64,000 bases of DNA from Megaleporinus macrocephalus (GCA_021613375.1 CM038708.1:32593059-32657058), one strand, 5' to 3'; numbered from the stretch's first letter, positions 45,420 to 58,100 are shown. Numbers and translations are program-made. The notes: generated by a model not told the origin, from the letters alone.

Positions 45420-48400
45420 CAACCCAGGGCATCAGTGGACAGCTAACCGCTATGATAACAAAACCAATAAGTCTTTTTATTACTGAGAAATGAATAAATA
45501 ATCATTTGGATGTTGGATTTGTCATTATGAATTCATTTTACAAAGTCTCCAAAACAAGAATGCAGTTCAAGGCTGGATTACAAAACTTCTTAAAGGAATA
45601 CAATCACGTTAGAGCTCCCATTGGAAAGGCACAGTGCTATACCTTCAGGGAAAAAATGAAAGCAAGTCTCCGGCATCCAGCGTTCTCGAGATTTAATCCT
45701 TTATGCTTGATATCCTTTGATGTTGTATACGACATTGCTGACCCGAGAGGTTTGATCAAAAATATGTAAAATTGTAAAGATAAAATGCTGCTATGAGTCG
45801 TGTGTTCAGTCTGTCTGATGCTATAAGGGTTCAAGACATGATAGCTCCATTTATGGTTTTCCATGCTGATGCAGCTCATTGGTTGATTATTCAGATCAGC
45901 TGTGTTAGAGCAGGAAAGAGCACCGCTGTAGCCTTCCAGGACCAGATTTGTGCTGATTTATTCAGTGTATGGAGAACCAGGTCTGCTTTGCAGGGTGTTC
46001 TTGCCAACTAATGAAAACAATGACCGGTGAATTGCAAATGTTCATTTGGTCTGATTTGGTGTGCTTGTTTGAAGCTGCAGTGGCTGTGTTCTTCACCCTC
46101 GAGTGATGAGCTATTGACTGGTAGAGGAGGAGAAGGGGGAGAGAGAGGCTGTGGGAAGATGAGAGAAAAGCAGAAGCATATTACCTGTGAAGACAGATGT
46201 GTCTGCATGTCTGATCTGTATAGATGAGAAAAAGCAAGTGTGCTGGGAGCAGATATGCTAGAGAATATGGAGAAAAACCTGTCAGCTATTGTCTTCTAAT
46301 AACAAAAAACATCACAGGCATCCCACTTTTGAGTTCTTGATGTTGAATAGCAGGTGGTCTGGGCCAGATCCAGTGACTGTAAAAGCTAGACCTTCAGTTG
46401 AATGTCAAAACTATGGGATTCTTGTAGTATGTTAGCACAAAGCAATTGCAGTTCACATAAACATTCTTGGCAATTCTAAATTAAACAGTACTGCTGCTCA
46501 TACATAGTCTATTATATATCTGAGCCAATAGTTTCAATATTCTGGAGGTCTACCTTCATGCAGGTTTCACCTCTAACCCAAATGTAACACCTCATTCAGC
46601 AAATTGAAGATATCTGAAGGCAGTCATTGGGTGAATCCAGTAGGGGCAAATAGGACTGGAGCTAAAGTCTGTAGAAAGGCAGATCTCCAGGAGCAGGGTT
46701 GGTGACCACTGATCTAGAATTTCCAGAAGTCCTAGGGTGATGTTTTTGTCTTGCAAAACTGCTTCACCTATTGCAAACATTTGGGTTGATTCCTCTGTCA
46801 CTTGTTAATGATGCTGGTTAATTCAGCTCCTCAAGTCCTGACCAATGGAGAGGTATTTTGGCTATGTCTAGATACTTAGATAACAGAGCCAGTTTTAGAG
46901 GAGCCTGGTCCTATTATACCAAGAAAAGGCTGCAACATGCTATGAGGTGCAAGCAAGTCTTTAACGAACGGGTGTGAATGGAGTTAAATAGGTTAGCAAT
47001 TTGTTTCTAGCCATGTATGCAGGAACTTCTTTTAAATTTGCAAAGTAGAAGCATGTATTATATGAAAAATCTAAAGTAAACCTCCCTTGCAGTAAAATAA
47101 AGCCTTACAACACTACATAGATTTGGAGTTAACTGCTAATTCACCAACCTTTAACACTGAAACATTAGCAAGCTGCTAATCACATAACAATGCAAACTGT
47201 AACCTTGCCTAACCAATAGCTAACAAAATGATTATTAGCATTTATGTCCACTCTCGCTGGTTTCCCCATAAGTTTATTCTGCAGCAAGAAACTACTTATC
47301 ACTGAGAAGTTGAACATTGAGAGGCATTTTTTACAAGAATCTATTCAACTTTGGAAAATGTCTGCAGAACCTGTCGGAGATGACAGAAAAGCAATTATAG
47401 CTCAGCTAAAGGAAATTACAAAACACTGCACTGGTGTTAAAATGTTCCACCAATAAAACAGACATAACTCTTGGTGGTTTGTTTTTGCTTAAAATGGGAC
47501 ATAATGGCTCTTCCTTACTTGCTGACCCCTGGTCTACCCCACAAAGGCTTTAGGCAGTAGGGCGCTGGCATTACTGCTGTTTGATTGGTGAGCTGATCAG
47601 CTCATTGGCTTAGTAAAGTGGTTTGTGCTCAATGTTTTAAAGGTGCCAAAAACAGCAGTGTTGAAATAATTTGTCCTGTTCTTTGTTGGGAAAAGATATT
47701 TTCTCTGTATAAAAACGATTAAGCGTTTACAAACTATGTATTCAAAAAAATCTCTGTAGGAACCAACTCATGAGCACCCTCCAGCATTTAGAAAAACCCA
47801 GAAAACTTTACTAAAGGACAGTTCTCCACATTAGAAGTTCAAATTCAGAGCAAAACTTAAAAAATAAGAATGATTATTACACTACTTGCTCTGTTTAAAT
47901 ATCACATGCCAGATAATTCTACTAAACAAAAAATGAACATGCATTATTTTGTGTCACAGGAATCACCAGGCCTTAAGGTTCCCAGTGTTTTGTGTGTGTA
48001 TGACTTCGGCCGTGTTGTTTGTAATAAAGACCTGTAGGAGTCTTGTGATCTTTGTGTTCTATAACACACACCTACATTGTTTTCATGTTTGATCTCTTGC
48101 TACACACTCACTTCTCTGTTGCTGGCTGCTAGACTAAATGAGTTCTCTCTGAAACTATCAATCGTCCACTGCTGTGTTGTGGTTTTGAGCCCCAAAGTAG
48201 AAGGTGCGTAACATTCAAATGCAAAGAGAAGCTGCTGTACTGCAGAATAAAACACACTCACTCACGCTGAGATGCCAGACTGCGTGACTTATGAAATAAC
48301 AGGAACACAGAGCTCTTATATAAACAGCGCTATTCTAAAATGGATAGTTTCCTCTGGAAATCTGTTTGGCTTTGTTTGCCTGTGAAAGCTACTGTAAAAT

Positions 48401-48867
48401 AATTACACACCATCATTTGGATCCTGTGTCAGTGCAACAAGTTCTAAAAAAGTTTGTGGTAGTCATTAGATAATCTGTTATTTTATGCCTGGCAACCATA
48501 GCCTATTAATAATGACCATCATTTCATGGAAGAATTGCATAAGGTGTTACATGGAACACAAAAGACCTTGGCCAGACATTAGCTTGTGTAATTGCTCCTA
48601 AGTAGTTGTATTTACATGCACAACACTTTATAATGCAGGAGTACATGATGCCATAATGCATTATAGTGTCTTTTCATAAAAGCATTGTATAATGTTATAG
48701 AGGCATACAACAGGCAATTACAGGCATTAAGTGAAATCAGACCATTACAGATAAATCTAACTGTTAATACAAGCTCTATAGGAATAAATAGCCAAGCCAA
48801 CTTGAAGGACATTTTCAAAACAATGTTTACATTTACAATGTTCTTATGAACAGGCATTATATGTTAT
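45420..48867. other. Intron 2 sequence, nothing firmly recognised
   Basis: The ORFs at 45506-45769 (87 codons) and 47244-47456 (70 codons) are open but have no family that I recognise. A phrase near 46660-46715 (GGCAGATCTCCAGGAGCAGGGTTGGTGACC) is typical of dispersed fish repeats and recurs in part near 52948. Confidence 0.45.
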
Positions 48868-49175
48868 TAAACCATCCATTCATCTATCCATTATCTTCCA
48901 CTTTATCCTGCTAGTCAGGGACATTGGGGGGTGTGTTAGAGCCAATCCCAGCGTCATCGGACCAAGGCAGGGTGTACCATAGTCAGTTCACCAGTCCATC
49001 ACATGGCCAACATTCACTCACGCACACACATACCTACGGTCAACTTAGAGTGACTGATCAACCCAACATGCATGTGTTTGGACTGTGGAAAGAAAAGTAC
49101 CTGGAGGAAACCCACTCACAAACTCAATCAAACCCGGATCATCTTGCTGTGAGGCGACAGTGCTAACCACTATGT
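48868..49175 (+). mobile_element. Dispersed teleost retroposon tail, plus orientation
   Basis: Runs from CCATCCATTCATCTATCCAT through TCCTGCTAGTCAGGG, AAGGCAGGGTGTACC, CACCAGTCCATCACA, TTTGGACTGTGG and GGAGGAAACCCAC to TTGCTGTGAGGCGACAGTGC. This phrase order is among the most common interspersed repeats in fish genomes. Probably LINE-derived; exact family uncertain. Confidence 0.75.
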
Positions 49176-50585
49176 TATGAAACCTGACAGTATAAAGTTA
49201 TATACTCTCGTATTATGCATATCACTTTTAATATTCAAAGCAACTATACCAACTATACAAGTCCATGATTTATATTATATGACACCGTATAACTGCATTT
49301 ATAAAGCATTGTGAATACAGGGTTGTTACCATGACTACTTCTAACGATTAAAAGTGATACCTTAAATTATTTATTGAACATTTGTGACTGAGATCAGTTA
49401 CACATTTCTACCAAGCTAGGATGCTGAAGACATTGGACAGATCAGCCCTCTTGGAGAAGAAAGCTAAATACCAGTTCTGTAAGCTAACAGATGCCTGGGC
49501 TGGCTAGCATCGCACTAAGTGATGTGGGGAGATGGACATCTATCCTGCCCACCCAGAGAGTGTGAGGCCAATTATGCTCTCTTGGGCTCCAGGCCACAGA
49601 TGGTTGTGGCATCATTATAGGTTCACTGATTAGACAGTTGTGCCACTCAGGAGCCATGCATTGGCGGATTTTATTATGCTTTGTTTTGCAATAGTAAAAC
49701 TATAACTATAGCAAAACACACTACATCTCAGCTTATTACTACATCTCGGCTTATTACTTTAGTAAGCTTTAGCAGAGAGATCACCACAACTTATTGGACA
49801 CGTTTTCTGAAACAGTAGTTGGACATAACATGGTACTGTGTAATAAAGAGTCATGGCCCCATCCTTATGGAGTGTCTACTGCTGCACAGAACAATACATT
49901 GAATTTAATGAATCCAAGTCTGCATCGTTTACAAATAAGTAAAATATTCAACATCAACAAATTCAATTCCACTTACTATTAGTGTTCATGATGAAACTAT
50001 ACAGAGTATGTAACAGTATAACTACTTGCCTAGAACATCATATGAATGTCCACACATCTATTTGCTTATGAAGCTATTATACTTGTAACCTCAATATTCA
50101 CCACTGAGCTAAAAAAATATTCTGATGTTGTTTATACTTATTCTACAAGTGTGTACATCAAGTAAATTAAGTGTGTCACTTTTTGGGGCATATATACACA
50201 CAATTTCAGAAGCCCACTCTCCGCTGCTGTGGCTTTGCGTGGACATTGTGTTTAAGTGTGTAGTTTTGATTTCCTCTCTGCTCCTGGGAGGAAATGACAC
50301 ACAAAACCGGGTCGGCCAGGGTGGGCTGTGCAATGTTTGGTAAAGAGCGGAGGTAGGCTGTCATTCAGAGAAAATTAGGTTTCTAAACAAAGCTGGAGAA
50401 AAGAGGTCTGCAAAACTGCCTCCAGAATGTGTTCATTTAAAACGAATGAGAGCATTTCAGAAAATAAACTAGCCTCGCTTTGAGGAGTTCAACTGTAACT
50501 ACCCTTGAGTTTCAAGTTGGCTGTGCCTCCACTCCCCATGCCCTGTAGGGAAGAGCATCTCGAGCAAGTTTAAATATTTCCAATG
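49176..50585. other. Intron 2 sequence, nothing recognised
   Basis: No exon-like ORF or clear repeat boundary. Confidence 0.5.
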
Positions 50586-50589
50586 TTGA

Positions 50590-50965
50590 AAAAAGTATTT
50601 AGAACCATTTGCCACTTGGGTTTACAAACAGTGGAATTTGACCTACACATTTAACCCATCCGTGCAGTGAAACACCCACATACACACACTATTGAACATA
50701 CACACTAGGGGGCAGTGAGCACACTTTCCCAGAGCGGTGGGTAGCCCTACTTGTAGCACCCGGGAGCAGATGGGGGTTAGGCGTCTTGCTCATGGGCACT
50801 TGAGTCATGTGCTGTTGGTCCAGGGGAACAAACTGGCGACCCTCCAGTCACAAGACCAGATTCCTAACCCAATAGCCCACTACTGCTCCCAGACATAAGG
50901 ATGTTGGCCGCCTGTGGGAATCGAACCCGGGCTGTTTTTGTTGGGAGACAGCGGCGCTACTCACT
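50590..50965 (-). mobile_element. tRNA-derived SINE (minus strand)
   Basis: Read on the minus strand, the element begins near 50965 with a degraded tRNA head: GTAGCGCCGCTGTC (A-box region) and CCGGGTTCGATTCCC (B box, about 50928-50942). A body follows whose plus-strand words include GCAGTGAGCACACTT, GTGGGTAGCCCTA, CTTGCTCATGGGCACTT and GGCGACCCTCCAGTCACAAG, matching a common fish repeat. Tail and target duplication were not resolved. Confidence 0.7.
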
Positions 50966-51545
50966 AATAAAGTAAAGATAATTCAACGATATATCAAATA
51001 TAAAAACATACGATTTAGCATATGCTTATTGTGTGCAAGTAGCAAAAGAGGTGATGCATACCTGACTGTCCAGTTGATAGAATGATTTATCTTTGCATTT
51101 TGGCTCATATACAGTTTAAATTGATATAATTAAATAAAGTATGTTTTTTCTAGCTTATCAGATGAGCTAAGATGACCAGTGACTGTTTGTGTGTGAAACA
51201 TTGTGACTAGGTTGGGCTGCTAGTGAGCAATAAGGATTGAAAGGGCTGCAGAGAAACCAGTTCACATCTCTCCACAAAGACAAGCGTGCTCTGATAAAAC
51301 AGACAGCATGTAGCTTTTCGACTGCCACAGTACACAAACACCACTTTCATATACGCCAACTCGCTTGCTCCTCTTTGAAGATAACCATGTTGTTCACCTC
51401 TGTTTTTATAAATCAGACACATTGACACTGAATTCTATCAAAGTTGTTGAAGGAAACAATGCATAGCTCAGCTGAGGGAGCAGCAAAACAGACTGATATG
51501 GCTTCTCAAGGCTGCTGTGACAAAGGCTTTAACTATGACAAGAAG
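50966..51545. other. Intron 2 sequence, nothing recognised
   Basis: AT-rich in the first half. ORFs on both strands at 51207-51428 are unsupported. Confidence 0.5.
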
Positions 51546-52160
51546 TGTAACATTTGTTGGATGTTTTAAATTGCAAACTACACCCCAATATTCGAAAATC
51601 CAGCTAAATAGAATCTATTTGGATGGAACTAGTTTTCTATTGGGAGAGATGCAGTGTTGAGGAGTGGCTCTGCTTTTTCTCCAGACAAGAGTAAAAAACA
51701 TGCTAAAACATTTCATTTAGCTGATAGTCCGTTTCCGCCTGCAAGCTCAGGGGAAAGTCATGCCGCTCTGCTCACATACTCTAATTCAGACGAGACTAAC
51801 ATTACTGAGAAATGCTGACATTAGCAATGTTTCCATGTAAAATTAATTCTGTCTGAATAGTGCCAAGTCAATGAATACTGAGTGGAGTTGAGATAACTCT
51901 GTATTTGAATAACTGCATATAAATGTACACACATCCCACACGCACTGCAAACTCTTTATAAGGTGCTGGATGCTTTAAGTTGCAAGCTACTCAATCCCGT
52001 TCAGATATCCAGTCAAAGCTGGGTTTAGTCTTCCATTGGGAGAGTGTCAGGATACGATCTGCAGTGTTTATGTTCAATTGGAACATGATATTAATGGCAA
52101 AGATGGAAGTGGAAACATGCTAAAACGATAAATTGAACTGATATCCCGTTTAATCTAACC
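51546..52160 (+). repeat. Diverged local direct duplication (offset about 410 bp)
   Basis: GGATGTTTTAAATTGCAAACTAC (51558) and GGATGCTTTAAGTTGCAAGCTAC (51968) start two blocks of about 190 bp that share, in order, CAATATTCGAAAATCCAG/TCAGATATCCAG, a TTCTATTGGGAGAG/TTCCATTGGGAGAG word, AACATGCTAAAAC and CTGATA-TCCGTTT-like sequence. A related fragment with GAATAGTGCCAAG lies at 51850 and again at 55005. Confidence 0.7.
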
Positions 52161-53131
52161 ATCTGTCTAACTGTCTTGATGTTTTGATGTCATTAACACT
52201 ATTATTAGCTTGTGAAGTACAAGGCTAATGATAATGCTAATAACTTTAGGACATTAAGACATTAAGACAGCCAACTGTCAACATCACCACAAACAACCAC
52301 AAATCAAACCTGTAATTTTAATGTTTTAATGTTAACACACACTGCCTTGACTTCAGCCACAGAGAACACATGGGAATGCTTCTTCTGGTGCTTCAGCTGC
52401 TTTTCCACAGAGTGTAATGCGTTTATACAGACACGTCAATGAATGTAACCTGTTTTTTTTTCTATGATTCATTTTCTATAGAAGGTAAACGAGAGCAGAA
52501 TCTTTGGTCATCTGTAAATATTAGTGGAGATGAGTGGACATTTCACTCCAGCGTTCTATAATCACTCCTCTCTGGGTTTTCTCTTTCCTGCTCTGTGCTC
52601 GTTGCTTATTCACACATCAGTTAAAACTTGTTTCATGTCCACACCATATGATTAATTCTAATGAGATGTGTTTTGTCTTGAGAATGAACAGAACAGTATG
52701 TGTCTTTATGAATTGTGTCATTAATGACCTAAATTAAACCAAAACATAGTGAAGGGTTCTGAGCTATACAGGCTTAACAAGCTTGAAATGACAATACCAG
52801 CACATAGTGGAGGGGAAACAGATGCAGGTGGTTTTAATGACTAATCGCGTCAAATACCTGCAGATCTTTGTTGCGACCTGTTAGAATTTCCCGGATATTT
52901 CTGCTAAACAGTACTGCAGCACAAAAACACTGGATTGCGGAGTAAGGTAGATCTCCAGGACCAGGACCACTAACATACAAGCAGTCAGTGTAAATATAAA
53001 AGGCGTGGTGCAGAGGATGAAGCTGTATCAGAGCGATTTTGGTGGTTGAGAGCCAGTGCTGAAGTGGAAAGAGTTCCCGGTAGGCTGGTAGTGTCCTGGA
53101 CTGCTTACTGCAAGCTAATGAATATGTCCAC
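52161..53131. other. Intron 2 sequence, nothing recognised
   Basis: No exon-like ORF. A GGTAGATCTCCAGGACCAGGACC phrase near 52947 is a dispersed-repeat word. Confidence 0.5.
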
Positions 53132-54541
53132 ATACACTACCAGTCAAACGTTTTAGTACACTGCCAGTAAGAAGTTTTAGTACACTACCAGCCAAACGCT
53201 TTAGTACACTACCAGTCAAACGTTTTAGATCACTACCAGTCAAACGTTTTAGTACACTACCAGTCAAACGTTTTAGATCACTACCAGTCAAACGTTTTAG
53301 TACACTACCAGTCAAACGTTTTAGATCACTACCAGTCAAACGTTTTAGTACACCACCAGTCAAACGTTTTAGATCACTACCAGCCAAACGTTTTAGTACA
53401 CTACCAGCCAAACGTTTTAGATACACTACCAGCCAAACGTTTTAGTACACTACCAGTCAAACGTTTTAGTAACACTACCAGCCAAACGTTTTAGATCACT
53501 ACCAGCCAAACGTTTTAGATACACTACCAGCCAAACGTTTTAGTACACTACCAGTCAAACGTTTTAGTACACTACCAGCCAAACGTTTTAGATACACTAC
53601 CAGCCAAACGTTTTAGATCACTACCAGCCAAACGTTTTAGATACACTACCAGCCAAACGTTTTAGTACACTACCAGTCAAACGTTTTAGTACACTACCAG
53701 TCAAACATTTTAGATCACTACCAGTCAAACGTTTTAGATACACTACCAGTCAAACGTTTTAGATACACTACCAGTCAAACGTTTTAGTACACTACCAGTC
53801 AAACGTTTTAGATACACTACCTGTCAAACGTTTTAGTACACTACCAGTCAATGGTTTTAGATCACTACCAGTTAAACGTTTTAGATCACTAACAGTCAAA
53901 CGTTTTAGTACACTACCAGTCAAACGTTTTAGAACACTACCAGTCAAACGTTTTAGATCACTAACAGTCAAACGGTGTAGATCACTACCAGTCAAACGTT
54001 TTATATCACTACCAGTCAAACGTTTTAGTACACTACCAGCCAAACGTTTTAGATCACTACCAGTCAAACGTTTTATATCACTACCAGTCAAACGTTTTAG
54101 ATCACTACCAGCCAAACGTTTTAGATCACTACCAGTCAAACGTTTTAGTACACTACCAGTCAAACGTTTTAGAACACTACCAGTCAAACGTTTTAGATCA
54201 CTAACAGTCAAACGGTGTAGATCACTACCAGTCAAACGTTTTAGTATCACTACCAGTAAGAGGTTTTAGTACACTACCAGTAAGAGGTTTTAGTACACTA
54301 CCAGTCAAACGTTTTAGTACACTACCAGTAAGAGGTGTTAGTACACTACCAGTCAAACGTTTTAGTACACTACCAGTAAGAGGTTTTAGTACACTACCAG
54401 TCAAACGTTTTAGTACACTACCAGTAAGAGGTGTTAGTACACTACCAGTCAAACGTTTTAGTACATTACCAGTAAGAGGTTTTAGTAAACTACCAGCCAA
54501 ACGTTTTAAAGCAGTTCTAAAACATTTGGTTGGTAGTGATC
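53132..54541. repeat. 24-bp minisatellite (about 1.4 kb) with higher-order periods and an inverted terminal unit
   Basis: About 57 copies of a 24-25 bp unit (CACTACCAGTCAAACGTTTT plus AGTA or AGAT). Higher-order periods are visible. AACGGTGTAG recurs at 53971 and 54211, exactly 240 bp or ten units apart. At 54287-54480 GTAAGAGGT and GTCAAACGT units alternate with a 48-bp period. The final unit, 54517-54541, is reversed relative to the array. Because 24 is a multiple of three, the minus strand reads as an octapeptide repeat (K-R-L-T-G-S-V/D-L) in three ORFs broken by 25-bp units. Confidence 0.97.
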
Positions 54542-55440
54542 TTAAACTTTTGATCTACCGTGGTTTATATTTGAGGTACTGTAATGTTGGTTGTGTTTAT
54601 GTCCAGCTTTGTGATTTGTTGCTGTAGTTTTGTATCAGTGTGGAAGTGGTAGAATATGTAGGGTGATGACTCCACTGCTGTTAGGAATAGGATATACAGC
54701 CTGGTGTAACGACAATGTGGATCATTATTGTGTTTTGAAATTTGGGCACAAATCTGGCATAGCCACTTTTGTGTGTGTGTGTGTGTAGAGTTCAGGGTGG
54801 GCTGGTCTGCATCATTACCTAAATACAAGTCCCACTGCGACCCCGGAGAGAGACCTCTGACGTTCTGATTTTCTAAAAAGCCACTCTAAGCTCTATGCAA
54901 AATCACCCCACTCCACTCCACTCCCCGCTGCGCTCACATATACTGGGACTAAAAACACTCAGTGATGCTGACCTTATCGACCCCGCCATGTAAAACTACT
55001 CCTCTCTGAATAGTGCCAAGACAATGACTACCAAGAGCAGGTTGGATAATAATAATAACTTCACATACACGCCCAAAACCATGCACACATGCACACGTGA
55101 GTTCTGAGAACAGTATGTACTGCATTGAGTGATATGTAATCTTTGCCCTCCCTCAGTGGGAGTGGGAGTTTAGCGCTCCACACAGCGTAGACGTAGGTGT
55201 TCTCCAGGTCCTGACAGGCCGTGTTGAACCTGTTCACTGTCACTCCATGCTAAAGTCTACAGCTTCAGACACTGTTGTTCTGTGCTGAGCTGCATGTTTG
55301 ATCAGGTTTGGACTTGTTTTTTTCCCCTCATCCTCCTCTCCCTCGCTCCCTGCTTTTATTGTTTTTCTTTTTCTCTCCAGGTTAGACAGACAGCTTGGCG
55401 CTGCCTTGCTTTTTAATCTCAGACAGCAGCACATGCACAC
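54542..55440. other. Intron 2 sequence, short GT run
   Basis: A short (GT)n lies at 54770-54786. CCACTCCACTCCACTCC near 54909 is a tiny tandem run. A T/C-rich tract lies at 55315-55380. Nothing else recognised. Confidence 0.5.
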
Positions 55441-55640
55441 GCACACACGACACGAAGCCCTCTCGCTGCTAATGAGCCTTCCTGCTGGTCGACAGTGAGC
55501 CCCAGATTACATAACGGCCCTCCGAATCCCCCCATATCTCTCCTCATCTGACCACTTTCAATCCGCCTCAGGAGAGATTATCTACCATTCTCTCATTTTT
55601 CTTTCCGCTTAGGTTTTTTAATATATTTCTCTTTTCCTTT
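55441..55640. promoter_or_regulatory. Candidate conserved non-coding block
   Basis: Complex, GC-balanced unique sequence with GCTAATGAGCC, CCAGATTACATAACGG, CCGAATCCCCCCATATC (TAATCC/GATTA-type sites) and CAGGAGAGATTATCTACC. It looks more constrained than its surroundings, but this is a judgement from composition alone. Confidence 0.25.
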
Positions 55641-55929
55641 TTTCCAGTAAATCTCATTTTAACACCACTGTCCTCGTCTGTCTTCTTCCCCTGATTCTTT
55701 TGGGGACGTTTAATCCAGACCCCTTAATAGTGAATGGTTGGTGAAACTGATAGTAAGAACTGATAGTAAAAACAACTTACATTCAGGTACTGTAGGCTAA
55801 CTTGCATTGTGTGTGTGCACAGTGTGTCTCACTCTTGAGTTATACAATTATCTTAACTTAGTAACTTTACAGGAGAGGCCAAAAACTTTACTAACTTTCA
55901 ATGTATGTTTATGTAAAGGAGTTTTATAT

Positions 55930-56280
55930 TAAGTGATTTTGGAGCATTTCTATTGGTCCATTCATCCCAAAACTTTCACAGGACAGCTGTTATTTTCAAA
56001 TTTGGACAGCGTCTTCATCGTTCAGTCTTTTTAGTCTCGCAATCCAAACTAAATCCCACATGCACTGCTGATGGGGTCTGGATTCTGGAGTGCTCAGCCC
56101 ATTGTTTTTTAAACACCATCAACTTCTTTGTTTGAACTGTAAATGTTCTTTTTTTGTTTGCTTCCTGTTCTCAGTAAGAGCTACACATCCTTTCAGACCC
56201 ACAGTGTTGGGCTGTTCTGTGGCTTATTTCAGATCTGAAGGAAGAAGAGTAGAGCTTGATTTTCTCCTCTTCTAATTCCA
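55930..56280 (+). repeat. Dispersed repeat fragments (fold-back-element family plus family B)
   Basis: 55938-55984 carries TTTTGGAGCATTTCTATTGGTCCATTCATC, shared with the right arm of the fold-back element at 22670-22700. It is followed by family B words (CAATCCAAACTAAATCCCAC, GGTCTGGATTCTGGAGTGCTCAGCCCATTG, CAGTAAGAGCTACACATCC). This adjacency suggests that both segments belong to one larger element. Confidence 0.55.
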
Positions 56281-56368
56281 GACTGAATTTCTATTTATTC
56301 TTTCATAACAGAATATTCACACACTGTTAGGGGAAGCTGCTGTACTTGAGGCAGAATAAATGAGGATA

Positions 56369-56402
56369 CTTGTTTGTTTGTTTGTTTGTTTGTTTGTTTG
56401 CT
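56369..56402. repeat. (TTTG)n microsatellite
   Basis: About eight TTTG tetranucleotides. Confidence 0.95.
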
Positions 56403-58100
56403 TGTTTTTTGGACAGCTATGTGTTGTGATGCTGGGTTGCTGATATGCTGGTTATCATCTCATTCTGATTATGATGAAGACCAGACCGAAAGCACATGCC
56501 ATATCATATATCTGATGTAAGGAGTGCCGTCAGTGCAGCTATGCCTAGGGTAACTACTCTGGTTGTTAGGACTAGCAAAATATTGCGTGCACCTACATGC
56601 ACGTAATAATCAGATCACATTCTGTCACTACTTCATTCAACGTTTGTATCTGCTCTTGCGTTATCAGATAACAGAAAACTCCAGATCCACATTATTCAAG
56701 CCATAATATTTACTAACTGCCCGGCAGTGAATAACAGATAATGTATGTTAATATAAATATAAAACTTTACATTTTACATTTTTTAACATTCAGTCACTGA
56801 ACATATGAATATTTAAACCCTTCCTTTTGTCAATCATGTAGTTAGTTTCAGGATGTGGATGTGTTTTGTTACCATCTCAACACTTGCTATGTTGCTGCTT
56901 GCTTGCTTATTTCTTGTAGCGGTCAAAATAAATCTGAGTAAGGTTATACATACGCTGATTACTGAGTTAACATCCAGCTCACTTTATTGGATTCCTTAAT
57001 CAGATTTCTAACCCTAACCCTAGACCCTGATTGGCTTATTAAGTGCATGTGACCACTAATCATCTAATTAGCTAATTATACACTGAAAAGTTAAATATGT
57101 GTTGTAAATAGTGTCTACTCATGGTGGTCTATCGTTGCAGTTAGCTCTAGGGCTGGTGCTACTTCATTAGTTCTTCTGAAGGCCCCCTCCATTGCTGAAG
57201 CACAGTGATCAAAAGACTTTTCTTGAAATTATAAGACTTATAATAAACTGAACATTAACAGAACAGTTACCATTCATTCATTCTTATGGACCCTCAAAAA
57301 TCTAAAATTATCTGAATGTGCATTGATAGTCAAAGTCTATGAACATTACATGTGGGTCTCTTTTTCCATTTTAAAAGAGTTCCTTCTGACAAAATGCCTC
57401 ACTTCTGCTGGTCATGGATAATGTCCTTTGATAATGTCTCCTCTATGACAGTAACATCAGTAATAAAATTTAGAATTTGATTGTATTCTACCAATCCATT
57501 ACAAATCACCTAAAAAGGGGCTGACTGGTCTCTAATACGGGTCTCTTAACCTGAATCTGGACATCTTTGATTTTTTCCCGGCTTCTGTATTACGACCTGC
57601 CTGTTTTTGAGCTTTGTGGTCTCTCATGTCTTCTTTCGAGAGCCAGCTGGGGATGAAGTGTGGAGTTTGGAATAGAACGCTGTGACCATCAGGGACATAC
57701 ACAAATCTAATTCTTCACGGTTGACCACTCAGGGGAAATGGATGATTCGATCTGTTTGGGCAAAGCCAAAAAAATCCATTGAGGATCACAGTGTGCAGCC
57801 TGTTTTTACATTCTGCAGCACGCTTTGGTCAGTGCAGCATCTTCGATATTGTATTTTATTAATCCTGAATATAAATCTAATAATGAACAGAAGGATACAA
57901 ACAGAAACATCAATAAAACATGAACTCATGCATTACCACTGCACCTGTTGATGTTTATACCTGACCATTTAAAGTTGAACGGCTTTCCTGTCAGCTTATG
58001 CTGCAACAAATGATTAAATGCTGGAACACAAATTAATACTTAATGTTTCATCAGCATATTTATCTGCTGACTTAAAAACCACATGTTTTCAAAAGGCGAC
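56403..58100. other. Intron 2 sequence, nothing recognised
   Basis: Includes a short CTAACCCTAACCCTAGACCCT run at 57008-57028, too short to call interstitial telomere sequence. Confidence 0.5.

Noticed and set aside
45506..45769. 87-codon ORF in intron 2
   Set aside because: It is open and not low-complexity, but there is no recognisable domain, splice support or promoter. ORFs of this size are expected by chance in 64 kb.
47244..47456. 70-codon ORF ending near an AATAAA
   Set aside because: The AATAAA is common in AT-rich introns and no homology is recognised. At most it is a decayed retrocopy.
50928..50942. Functional tRNA gene
   Set aside because: A B-box-like motif is present, but the rest does not fold as a tRNA and continues into a known-style repeat body, so it is a SINE head.
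57008..57028. Interstitial telomere repeat
   Set aside because: Only about two and a half CTAACC-type units, within chance for simple sequence.
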